Shown here: positions 11,139 to 23,100 of the stretch, piece by piece
How the letters are laid out: every line of letters begins with the position of its first letter
How positions within the stretch are numbered: the first letter of the stretch is position 1
Source: Cloeon dipterum
Lineage: Eukaryota > Arthropoda > Insecta > Ephemeroptera > Baetidae
Direction of reading: 5' to 3'
Length of the DNA stretch: 64,000 bases
NCBI RefSeq assembly: GCF_949628265.1
Contig: NC_088786.1
Coordinates: 42,739,681 to 42,803,680 of the forward strand
Made by a program: the position numbers and the translations under genes
The notes under the pieces: model-generated
What the model was told of the DNA's origin: nothing
Databases searched by the model: none
What the model saw: the letters and a program-made list of their open reading frames with translations, nothing else

Positions 11139-14100
11139 ATGAATTTTGGTTTCTGGACATTGCTTGTGATTGTGATTCTTCAAACAATCGTGCATGCCAA
11201 AAATCATGTAAGTTCATTTCTTAATAAATTATCGGGATCAGGTTTTGATTGAAATGAATTATAGGGAAAGAAAATTAAAACCTTCAAAATCACATATAAC
11301 AAACATAACTATGGTAGGTTTTAACTTGAAAAAGAAGTAGTAGTAACTATAATTTCATTCAGGCCCTATTAAAATCCTCAAAATTCGTCGGCAAAACAAA
11401 TTTCGAAGAAATTATATCATCACGTGCTGCGGGTTTAAAAAATGTCTAGCAAATGCAAATGTTACGGTAAAAAAGACAACTCCAACCAGCTCGGTATATA
11501 TGCTTTAAACTAGAAATTTCGAATCATCATAAAATTGCGTTTTATCAAAGACCAATAGCAAACTAAGAGCAACATCCACGTTGGAATCGACAACCAAAGC
11601 AGGAATAAGCTCCGCTGATGAATCATCAGCATCAGAACCAACTGAAGCCATCACTATAGAGAGTAAAATGAAAATTGCGAATAAAAATCGATGCTCAAGC
11701 GGTCGAAAAATCAGGTTACGATTCCACTCCTAGCCCCCTTGATGTGACAGAAGTTCCAACTGACGTTCCGGGTGAGGTCATAACTGACCTTAAAACTGAC
11801 ATCACGACGAAAGCAACCAAAACGGCGCAATATGGCACCAAATCGACATCCACTTCGACCATTGCGGCCTTTCCATCCACGCAGGTTTTCCAGAAGACAA
11901 CTGCAATCGATGCGATTCCATCAAAAGATGGAACAACTTCACGATCATCAACGTTATCTTCAACAACTTCGCAAGCGATGACAAAAACCGCACCCTCTTT
12001 GACGTCAATAACTACACCCGTGATGATAACAACTATGCCAACGGTGACGACAGTTACTACATCTACAACGCTGAAAACAACTACATCCACGGCACTGAAA
12101 ACTTCTACATCCCCGATGACAACAACCACAACCACAGTACGTAAATAAATTGTATTAACCGTATGGAAATTGAACTGGATGAAAATTACAGCCAATTCCG
12201 CGCACTTTATCTTGTGTAGCTTACAACACTTTTCTTGCGGTATGTAATATTCTTTATTCTTCTTTTGTGCCACATCAACAATTAACCGACTCCTTAGGAT
12301 CGAATTAGGTTAGGTGGCTGATTTACTCAACATGGCGAATTATAAAAAATTGATAAAACAATTGGTGAATTTTGGTCTAAACCAAGCAAAGCCACAACTA
12401 GACATGGCAAAATTAAAATCGATTTTTAATGACGATGTTTATTCTGGGGGTGATTCACGGCAACGTAACCTTGAAAGAAAATGGCATTGCTGGGGGCATA
12501 AAAGGATAGCATTGCACAGTGTAAAAAGGTGAAGCTAAAAAACCCGCACCTGGATTTTACCATCGACGTGTTTTCAGAAGATATATAGATATGTGGCCTA
12601 GAAATATTCATATAAAACTCAATTTTTATAAACGATGTTATTTCTGACGATCATGATCGATAATCAAAATCATTTGGGCAGGACTACATTTATTCTCTGA
12701 TTGAGTCGTCCCTATGGTATGCTAAATTCCCTAAATTCGCTAGTTTATTCAGATCAAAAAGTAACTGTGATTACATTTCCGCGAATTTTCGGTAAGGTAG
12801 GTAAAATTTTCGTTTGGATTAAATCAGCTACCTTACCATATTTGAGCCTCCAGCATAAAACAAGCTATTTTAAAATGTGTGTATATAATTTAGAGTAACC
12901 CAACCCCAGGAGCACTGCAAAGTAAGATTTTTTATGAAATAGCGAATAATGAATATTTTTAAATTCATCTCAGCCAAAGGCACGAAGAAAACATCAAATT
13001 GTGGCCTGGAGTATTTTGTTTCCACCTCTACAGTAAGATTTCGTATTTCTAATTCTGGAAAAAATTAAAATACTAAATCAGGCAACGAGAAACGAGGCAG
13101 CAATACAGTGTAAGGCGCTAAACATGACCCTTTTGACAGTGACCTCTCTTGAGGGATTGGAATGCGTGAACAATTTTGAAGGTTTTAACTCAAATTTTAG
13201 TAATATGACCAGTACTAATATTCTCATTGAAGCCAACACTTTCTGGACGAGCGGCTCGAACGAAGATGATCAATTGTATTTGGCAAAAAAATACGCTTGG
13301 TGCTCGACGGGCTTCGATATGTCGAAAGAAATAATCGAATCGGAAAAACTTTGGTTGCCGCCCAAAAACACGATCCCTTCTGCCACGGAGCGTTGTTTGG
13401 CCGTTTCTATTTCCACAGTTTCTTCGAAACAGGGCCTGGTGCAGAGAAAGTGCGACGACGCCCTGCCCTTCATCTGCCAGTATTCCGTCGACTGCCCAAA
13501 GCTCTGCAACCGAAACGTTCTTTCTAGAAAACATACCATTTCATTAAGTTTATATCTATCCCATTTCAGAACTCCCTATTTGACTCCTCAGGACTTTTGA
13601 AAGGTATGTAAATAAATTAGAAGAATTATCAATAGTTAAATCTAAATACATATGAAGATAAAAAATCGTACGGAATTTGGTTTGACATCGGTGCCTACAC
13701 GTATCTCTTGGGCAACAAGCCAGTTCGTATCCGAGACTCTCGTGAATCCAAAGTCTAATTTTTGGTCTGATAGATGACGTGGGTGGACAGTTACCGCCAG
13801 TGTTGCGCTTTGGGAATGGAGGCGCTCAACATCGACAACGCAGCTGAGCAGTTGGGGCTAACTGCCATGACCGGGCGAGCAAATAAAGGTTATTAATCAT
13901 CTCTTTAAAAACAAACAACTTTATTTTTTATTAATGTTTATTCTGCCTCGTCATTAATACATAAAATAATTGGATATAAAATCACATAACGTTTTTGGAC
14001 AGAATTGGCGAACAATGCTGGCAAAATAGAGCCAAAACGATTAATTACTACAGCTATTCACTTTCCACAAATGCTTTTTGCAAAGGGAGGGGAAATCGGC

Positions 14101-17100
14101 CACGGTGCACTCTTTTGAGTTCAGGTGGCAGATCGTTCCACGGTTGCACCACTCTGAAGGAAAAGGCCCGCTGGCCGAAAACACTACGCACTGGCGGCGG
14201 CTGCAGACGCTGGTGCCGTTCGTTTGCGTCGCCTCGTAGCTGTCATCGTTTCTCGATGATGCGCGCACGGTGGTTAAAATCGATAGCACCTCCCTCGCAT
14301 TATTCCTTAGCCTCCCCCGCACATTCTTAGGAGATATTTTAAAATTTCAGACAACTGGACCGCAAATTTCAATTATTGGACCAGTGGCAGTTGGAAGGGT
14401 GCACCTGAGAACCAGTGGTCTTGGTGCGAGCCCAATGGACCCACAGTTTTCGCAAAGGGTCTTGTCTGGGAATCCCCGCAGCCCGACAATAAAGGAGGCA
14501 ACGAGAGCTGCGTGCATTTCCGCTTTACTTTGAATTCGACGGGCACCATCATGACAGACCGCAACTGCGCGAATAAATTTATATTCGCGTGCAAGGTATA
14601 CAGAGCTTGAAATTTATAGAGGAACCATATAACTATAAATTGAAAATTCAGAGTGCATTGCAAACCACCCCAAAACCTTGCGTTGCATCCTGCCCAACAG
14701 AGAGCTGTGAAATAAATGTAAAATCTAATGTTATGAAAGATGAATCGATAAATGTGGCATTTATGAATTCTAGAACAACCTCTTTGTCACAGAGCCGGAT
14801 ACTAATGCGAAAACTTTACGGGGTTTGTAAATAGTTTTTATGTTCAAATGGATGTTAATGATCTCTACTGTTGTCCAGACTATTTCTCTTATGGAAACTG
14901 GTACGATGGATGTGGCCGCAATTTTTTGACTTACACCTCAATATTAGTAAGACATCAAAAAATATTATGGAGTACCAAAAAAAAAAATAACATAAAAAAT
15001 AACCAAAAGGCAGACTGGATTGCCGCCCGTGGTCATTGCTGTGATATTGGTCTGACCCTGGCCTCAATGGAATCAGTTGGGAAGTCTAGTTGCTTTTCCA
15101 GAATAGTCTCAAGTAAGTAAATAATGTGATAGTGACGAAATAGAGACTTAATATAAACAATCAACTCGAGAATTCGCTCCGGCGACCTTTGGAGACTACT
15201 GGCTCTCCGGAACTGATCTGGGGTGTGATTCGAACTTCCGGTGGTGCACCCTGGGCCGGGACTTGGTCAACCCTGAGGTGAAGTGGAAGGTGGGACACCC
15301 GAAACCCGGCCTGGACTGCGTTTATCTCGAAGTGAGGAATGGATCCGAGTTGCTGGCCACCGATGACTGCGCCCAAAAGAAGAGTTTTCTCTGCGAAGTG
15401 AGAAAGAAGGCAACCTTCCAAAGGGCCATGCAGTCCGAATGTGCAGATATCTGGGACATCACCGTTGGTATGGCCCAAAACCATCCTGGTGTGAATGACT
15501 AAACGGAAAATTAATATCGTGCAGACCAAATCGATCTGCTATTGAATGTCAGCGCTTTTCTCACGACAACTATAACGCTAAATTTGAAGGTTGGCCGGGA
15601 ATTTATATTCCCTTCATGACCTGATTAAAAATTCTCATTTTTATAGTGCTTCTTGAAATGCGTCGGAGTGGAAATTGGATTGGTACGTAAAGAAAGATAA
15701 AAGTTGGATTAAATCCCCCTCCTGATTAATTTCTATTTGAAATTCACCTTCACAAAAGAACAATCTAAATAATAATTTTAATAGAAAAATATAAAATTTA
15801 TAAAAACAACCCTCAATTTAATTATTATTCTGAAGTTTGGCGTTGGGGGATTGGACGCGTTAGCAACGCTGCGACAAATCGAACTCGTGTCCCAAGAGGA
15901 TCCTGTAGAACTGGAGACGGGATTTGTGGCTTACGATCAATGCAGCGGCATCAGTTTGTTTTCTTTTTTTTTTTAATTAATTGCTAGAAATTAATTTTTG
16001 AATAGATTCCGACGACGAGTGCGTGATTGCCTACGAAACTTACAAGTGCGGACAGCAAAAAGCACCTGACTTGGTCTCAAAAATCATCACCAACCACTAC
16101 GATAACGATACCATGGTCTGATTAAAAAAATGGCATATGTGGTTTTATTTTTCCTTTTTAAAGCTGTACCCACCAACTCCTTGTGTTTATTCCCGCCGAA
16201 GTTGTTGGCTTTCAAAAAATCTTCCTTGCGTAAAAAACGTAACATCGTCGTTGGTTTTCAGGACATATTAATATAGATTTTATTTTTATTGTAGCAAACC
16301 GCAATCGACTTATTGTATAAGAATAGATGCGGTAATTATGCTTATCTAAAATCCCACTGAAATCCCATTTTTTTAAATTACTTTCGATATTCCTGAGGGT
16401 CGAAATAGTTGAAAAAATTTTAACCCCAGCTATTTGTCGACTGTCGAACCTCAGAAAATGATTAGATCTTACAAAAATGTGGTTTTAGTGATGCTTGAAG
16501 CTTATGAAAAATTATGTTTTACAAATCCACATTATATATATAGATGATTACGGATGCATGGTGACAACTGAAGATAGGATATTTTATTATACCAAACAAA
16601 AAATAGATACAGTAAATATTCACCATGTTTGACAATTGATATTTAAACGCTCTTGTAATTTTAGCTTCCACATGATGCCTACACTCACTGCTGCGAGCTT
16701 GGAATGTTTCTCATGGAACCTCAGACAAAACTCGATATTTACATAATATCAACAACTCTTGGTATGGTTTGAATGATATTTCCTTTAAAATATTATTAAA
16801 TATTACATGGAGCGAATATTTCATTTTTACAAAAATGATTCCATCTTTTTTAAACAATTGGTTACAAAGTAAACGCAAAAATTAATAAACACCACCTTTG
16901 GTTTGTGCAGACTATTACTCTTTAATTATGGTGGGCGATACCGAATTCATCAACCAGACGCACGAGGTTTGGTGTCGCAGCCGCACCGTTTTGACAGATG
17001 ACATGTACAATCCGCTATTGAGATACCAGTGCAATCCATCACACCTCAGTATTGTCCCATTCTATTATGGGTATAATCTTGTATCCAGCGGACTTAACAT

Positions 17101-17206
17101 AACTGATCCCAAGACCGGTCGACAAGTAGAAGCCACTGGAGCAGTGTACCCTGCTTTTACAGATATTGTTTCGAAGGTTAAGCGGTATGTCTGCGAGCAA
17201 CCTTAG
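11139..17206 (+). CDS. Gene C: secreted CTLD-OBP chimeric protein
   Basis: About 28 exons and 1,070-1,080 residues. Exons: 11139-11207, 11265-11313, 11363-11493, 11551-11662, 11715-12136, 12192-12239, a tiny exon 7 (perhaps 12298-12313, uncertain), 12974-13032, 13082-13181, 13233-13516, 13570-13603, about 13657-13722, 13774-13888, 14351-14595, 14652-14717, 14774-14822, 14879-14946, 15010-15112, 15171-15467, 15525-15589, 15647-15682, 15836-15953, 16006-16115, 16164-16238, 16295-16331, 16544-16611, 16665-16761, 16911-17206. The start was chosen at MNFGFWTLLVIVILQTIVHA because it gives a signal peptide ending at the family's first splice site. The upstream in-frame ATG at 11061 has no such leader. 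The order is as in gene B, with the longest Thr-rich linker (exon 5, 141 codons). CTLD2 keeps QPDN. The OBP part shows all six Cys with spacing 30-3-42-8-8. Introns 7 and 13 hold inserted DNA. Confidence 0.82.
12314..12960. other. Inserted DNA in gene C intron, origin unclear
   Basis: The matching interval in gene B is under 100 bp, so most of this is an insertion or an expansion. A short open frame near 12314-12532 has no recognisable domain. A nearby reading frame, VIHGNVTLKENGIAGG, faintly recalls beta-sheet lipid-binding secreted proteins, but that is too short to call. The small family exon 7 should lie near 12298. Confidence 0.3.
13930..14335 (-). mobile_element. LINE 3' fragment in intron 13 of gene C
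   Basis: On the minus strand, bases about 14075-14225 read SVFGQRAFSFRVVQPWNDLP followed by PELKR and a stop after FVESE. This is the F..RA...WN.LP.EL signature at the C-terminus of non-LTR retrotransposon reverse transcriptase ORFs (Jockey/CR1-like style). The rest of the element is missing. It lies wholly within the intron and so need not harm gene C. Its boundaries are approximate. Confidence 0.65.
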
Positions 17207-17929
17207 CAAAAATTGAATCTAAAATGCAATCAAGATGCGCACGTTGTTTGTTCTAAAAATGTTTGACTACTTTTGATCGATTTTTCTCTTTTGGAACGCA
17301 ATATACATGTGTTCGGTTTGTAATATTGAATAATCAATTTATTTGACTGCACATTTCATTATAATATGCTATATTCTGTCCTGTCAAAGAATTTTCACAT
17401 TTAACAAACTTCATGTTTGAACACTGATATGTATGTTGAGAATAAATAGTTAATTTCACGGTGGAGGCTTGAAATTGCTATATATTTTATTGATTACTTT
17501 TCCAAACCTTATTTAGGCTTTGCGTATACGTTGATGTCCGTACACTTTTGCTGGCAACAAGTCAAAATTAATCAGACGAAAGTTTTTTCCTCGTGATTAA
17601 AATTGACGCAAATAAATTAATGAAAAATGAGTTAAGTTTGTTAAACTCACCGGTCAGGTATTCGGCATCAAAAGTGGAGATCGAGACAAGCCCATAGCGG
17701 TGGGTAGTTTTTGAAATTTGCATTCGTTAGTGGTTATGTGTTCCGAGATTTGGTGGTGCAATTAACACATAATAAACTCTTAAAGTAGCACATTTTTCAC
17801 ATTTCCTTAAATTTGTGCCTCAAAATCTCGGATTCTAACCATTAGAGTTGAAAAAACTAACCACAGTTGGACTCGTAGCGTATGATACGTGAGCAATTTT
17901 CATTATGTAACGGCCAACGAAACATTCTC
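17207..17929. other. Gene C 3' flank
   Basis: AT-rich sequence follows the gene C stop. Candidate AATAAA signals lie near 17440-17450. No other gene is seen before the right arm of the inverted duplication begins. Confidence 0.4.
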
Positions 17930-17997
17930 TTATGATTTCGACTAGATTGGATAAGGAAAAAAACCACGCTAGTTATTTGAAACAAAATAATATCCCT

Positions 17998-18190
17998 CTT
18001 TGATAAAAATTGCGAAAGCTGCAAGAATGACGTCAATAAAGCAACGCCAGACAATTTTCCGAGAGTAATTATATACGTCAGCGAGGCCTTTTTCCGGTGT
18101 AACCAACGGCCTGGAAAGCACTGCGCACTCTACTGACGGGGACGATTCTTCGCCAACGGATGTCAGCTGCAGAGAAACAGCAACAATTTT
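17998..18190 (+). promoter_or_regulatory. Conserved upstream block, copy 3
   Basis: Near-identical to 10843-11062, with the same GACGTCAATAAAGC and CCGGTGTAACCAACGGCCTG elements. A TATAAAG motif at about 18545 sits 40 bp before the relic first exon at 18586. The layout resembles an intact promoter in front of an exon that no longer has a splice donor. Confidence 0.55.
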
Positions 18191-18585
18191 CTGCATTATT
18201 GAAAAAAATCAAGCCCAAATTGGTATTGAAAACTAAAGCATGTAAAAAAAAGAAGACAATATGTTTGTGTGCAATTTTCGAATTTTTAAAAGATGTTAAA
18301 AATTTTCAACATACGTAAATTTTAATTTATTAAAAGTGTAGAAAATGCACATCAGATAATTCTATAAAAATTTAATGATCCTGTGCTGAAAATTGAAATA
18401 TTAGCCATCATGCACATTTTCAAATATGAAGAATTATATAGCGCAAATATGATAAAAATTATTATACAGAAAGAGGAAACAGGATGGGACGTCAGTGAAA
18501 CTGATTCGCAAAAGGTATGATCACTCTCTGCCGAGCAATAATATTATAAAGTTTAGTTCGGAAAAAGCAATCATTGCGCAAAGCA

Positions 18586-18672
18586 ATGAATTTCTGTTTC
18601 TGGACTTTGCTTGTGATTGTTGTTCTTCAGACAATCCACGGGCATGCTCAAAAGAAAAAGACGTCCCCCTAA
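18586..18672 (+). pseudogene. Relic signal-peptide exon (right arm)
   Basis: It encodes MNFCFWTLLVIVVLQTIHGH followed by a Lys-rich tail and a stop. It matches gene C exon 1 (MNFGFWTLLVIVILQTIVHA) but has lost the GTAAGT donor. It lies 1.6 kb upstream of the gene B start. Read as is, it would give only a 28-residue leader peptide. Confidence 0.6.
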
Positions 18673-20169
18673 CCACCCGCCGTTCAACACAATTCTCAAC
18701 TTTATCCGAAAAAAGATAAAAATATTATAATTTGAAATATTCAATAAGGAAACCGCTTCTACTATATATTTTAAAACCGAAATCGTAGCCGACTCTCGCC
18801 AATAAAACCACAACCCAACCACAAAACAGAATCATAAATATTTGGTGTGGCCCAAATTTATACCTAACTTATATTTTAATAAATTTCAGGTATTAAAGTG
18901 CACCAATGTGCCATATTCTATTTAATGGTAGAAAACAATTAATGAAATGATTTAGTGAGCAGATTTACGGACGAATTTAAAAAATAAACTGATATGGCAT
19001 TGTTTTCTTTAGAGTTTAGGCAGATAGTGGAAAAAAATAAAAAGAATTTGACAGAAATGTAACTTCCTGTGTGCTACAGTCCATTGTTTATTATTTCCTC
19101 TTCCAAAAAATTTGCAACACACTGACCTGTCTCTGTTTGTATTTTCTGACATAAAAAATATTGCGGTTATTTAATGCTCAGTTCATAAAACTAGTACTTT
19201 CATACAAGTAACAGTCACAGGGAGATGAATTATTATTTTGGTTGCTCATGCTCTGTGAATCTTATTGTGTTGGTCCGGTCAACAATATTTTGTTTGATTT
19301 CTAACTGTCAGTTTTGAATACATAATCGAATAGCGCAATGCATTTTTTTCTGGAGTTTCGTGTATCAATATAAAGTTGAATTTTAGCAAAGTCCCAGTGA
19401 TCAAACTCGAGATTTGACTTTCTTTTAACTCCCCCCGGTATGATTCAATCGCTAAAAATTGTCACGAGGTCGGCGCTGGTCAGGTGGCCGAAAGTGGCCA
19501 TAAAATCGTGCGGTAATCTTTCAGGAATGGTAAAGATAGTACCCAAAGACGCCTGTGAGCACTGGAAATGAGCTCAGGTGGCGCGACCTGTGCGCACGTA
19601 GCAGTTCTCCGCGAGTGCATAATCGAATAAGTCTGAGGAACTCATAGGAGCCGAAAAGAACCACATAAAATTTGTACTCAGTTGGCGTGACCTGAGGAAG
19701 TTTGGTGACAGGTGACGTGGTGAAAAATCGTAGCCATGTATCGTCAAATGAGCTCGAAACTAAAGAAAAAGCTATAAAAACCGGTGGACACTATCACAGG
19801 CCAGGATACCCTGAAAAAGGTTGTCACTGTGCCGAACAGAAAAATTATATCTCTGTATAGTTGTTGATTTTCATTTAATTATTTTTGGATCTTACAAATT
19901 TATCAAAAACAATTACTTTGCAATCTAAATAAAAAAATATAAAACCTTTAAATTGCACACAAATTTGTATCAAACAATACCTGCAGCCTGTAGCTGATGC
20001 GCATCGACAATTTAGTGCAGCGAGCGGCCATCATGGAAAAGAGCACTCAGACGGCAGGAAGACCGGATGCATTTGTTCGTCCATACCATTAAAACGAGTT
20101 GCTGGTAAATGAAAATGTGATTCCCCCATTAGTACGACGCAGTCCAGCTGCAGAGTCGGCTCGGAAAAC
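18673..20169. other. Upstream region of gene B
   Basis: Mirror of 7684-9253. It includes fragments of the dispersed complex repeat around 19370-19800. No gene is seen. Confidence 0.5.
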
Positions 20170-23100
20170 ATGAATTTTCTATTCATGTGCGTCGTATTTT
20201 CCTCATTACTGATCATTTTTGGAGAAGCCATCTCTCTCGTGAGTTTAAAATTCATGCGTAGACGTTTAAATTCTTCTTCCATTGCTCACTCACAGAATAG
20301 GAAAAAACCTAATTCAAGACGTGTTAAAGAAATTTCTGGTAGGCTCAAAAACGGTTTTCATTATTTTAAAAATAATGTTATCTAACAAATTTGGAAGCTG
20401 TTCATTATCCGAAATCATCGCGGAGGATCGCAATTATCAAGTGTTGCAGATTCAAAAGATGTCTGCCAAAGTCCAAAAGGGCAAGAACGACATCAAGCAA
20501 AGTGAGTTAAAATTCCCAGTCATTTCGAACAATCTAGCAACAATTTTGTTCTCCTAGCTTGCCAGCCAGTCAGCCTCGTTGAACAATACAGTCGCTTTGA
20601 CAGGAAGCTCTGATGACGTCAATGTTGCGCCATCATTCACGGATGCCAACGTTGAAATGACGGGTAAATGTTCTGTGCAGTTCTCATAATGTGTAGCGTT
20701 GGGAAATTTGAAAGTTTGATCATTCGATCCTAATTAAATGAATCGAAGCATTTTAATTGACTTTCTTTGGAATTTAAATTTAAGATCAAGAGTTGGACAT
20801 CTCGAGTAAAGGCTCGGATTTATTTGAAAGGACCGAGTCGATTGACATCAAAGAAATCCCTACAACCGAAAGAATTATCGTCTCGGCCATCTCAAACTCA
20901 CCAACCCCCGTTGTTGTATCAAAATTTCCACCCATTTTTAAGAGCACTAGTAATACTTCTGCAATTCCAACTACTAAAAAGACATCTGGAACATCTCCAA
21001 CGGAGACTGGTTCAGCCATAATCGAGGTGCAAACAACAACTTCGAGGACAGTAGGACAAAAACCGAAAAAATCGACTCATATATAAATTGAAACTTAATT
21101 GGGGTTTCAGCTCAAATCCTGTTCAATGACGTGCACAGACTTTGAGGAATTTGTTTTGGTAATTGAAACCTCTAAAATATGATTTTAATGTCAATATTGA
21201 TTATAAACGCAGGAAAAACCTATATCTAAGCCTTCGTCAGGTAGAAAATAGAACTTAAATAGGCTAACAATTCATACATAAAAATCGACATTAACTTTCA
21301 GCGGAGGGTTCAGTGCTATCCGCAACCTTGTGCAAGAAAAAATATTTCGTTTCTAGTGTTAATGTGAGAATAAATAGACTTAAAAATCTAAATATCCACT
21401 AATCCCTTAAAGGTGGCGAGAAACGAAGCCGGATTGCGTTGCAAGGCGATGGACATGTCGCTCTTGGCTGTCACTTCCCTCGAGGAACTGAGCTGTCTTG
21501 CCAGTTTGAAGGAAGGTAAAATTAAACCAAAGTCTTAAAATTGAAATCGATTAACTAAAAACAGTTGTTGGTTCGTTCTGGACGGGTGGCTCGAATGTCG
21601 ACGAGAAATGCGAATCCGGAAAAAAGTATGAGTGGTGCTCGACTGGCCACATCATGTCCTCGGCGTTGGTCTCTTTGTCCAACTTCTGGATGCCATCGGA
21701 CGTCCCTCCTTCCAGTCTAGAAAGCTGTCTGGCTGTTTTAGTTTCGTCCCCTGAGAAGAAGGGGATGGTGCATAGGAATTGCGACGATCTTCTGCCCTAC
21801 ATCTGCCAGTTCGCAGTAGACTGTCCTAAGACGTGCACCAAAAACGTGAATATCCTAATTTTTTAAATGATTAATTATTTCTTTTAATTATTGTGCTGTC
21901 AGACCTCTTTATTTGACACGGCTGGCAACTTGATGAGTAAGAGAACACTTTGATAAGTTATTCAGTCAATAATTTAATTAATATATTAGACAAAATATCG
22001 TATGGAATTTGGACTGATATTGGAAAATACACGTACCTCCTGGGAAACAAACCAGTAAATTCATTTAATAAGTTGTAACAAAAATAAAGATTATTTGGAT
22101 AAAGATGAGTTGGGAGGCGAGCTGGCGTCAGTGCTGCGCTTTGGGAATGCAGACTCTCAAAATTGACGATACAGAGGAGCAAGCAGGCCTCACAAACATG
22201 ACAGTCGTTTTTAAAGGTATAAACCAATGATCTTATAAGAATTAACTCGATAAATATAATATTACACATTCAGACGACTGGAAAGCGAATTTCAACTACT
22301 GGACCAGCGGTAAGTGGAAAGGGGCTCCGGTTGGCGAGTGGTCGTGGTGCGAGCCCCACGGGCCCACCATCCTCGACCAGGGTCTAACGTGGGAAAGCGG
22401 CCAACCAGACAACAAGAATGGAAACGAAAGCTGCATCCACTTCCGCTTTGTTTTGAACTCGACTGTTACTATCCTGACGGACCGAAATTGCGCCAGAAAA
22501 TACATCTACGCCTGCAAGGTACGGGACCATATAAGGAGTGAAAAACTTAGTAATTAATTTGTGAAAATCCTAGATGCCCATTTTGATAACTCCAAAACCA
22601 TGCGTAGCTTCGTGCCCAAAAAAGCCGTGTCAGCGAAACGTAAAAACTTAATAAGTAATACGCTAAATATTAATAAAATAAAAATTATGCAACAAGCTCA
22701 CCCTGTTTGGCCCTGAAAATCAACTGCTCAGTAGGATATAACCTCATATTTACCAAGCAGACCTTAAAATTAGTATTTTCCAGATTATCCCTATTACGGT
22801 GATTGGTTTAACGGATGCGGACGCCATTTCTTGTTCTACGATATGACTAGAGTACTGATTTAACTGAAATAAATTAAATAAACATAAATATAAAACTGTA
22901 GTTGGATTGGGGCAGTGCATCGGACCTTTGCTGCAGTTTGGGTTTGACCCTGACCTCCTTGGAGTCCAAAGATAAAACAAAATGCTTTTCTAAACTTGTC
23001 ACAAGTAAGATTTTTCTTAGCTTTCCCAATAAATTCCAATTGATAACGATCAATATAGGATATGCCCGCTTTACTGTTGGCGACTACTGGCTTTCTGGAA

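Noticed and set aside
11675-12148. A start codon at 11675 for a Thr-rich protein
   Set aside because: The first 40 bases are intron. The exon begins at 11715 after an AG acceptor and continues gene C.
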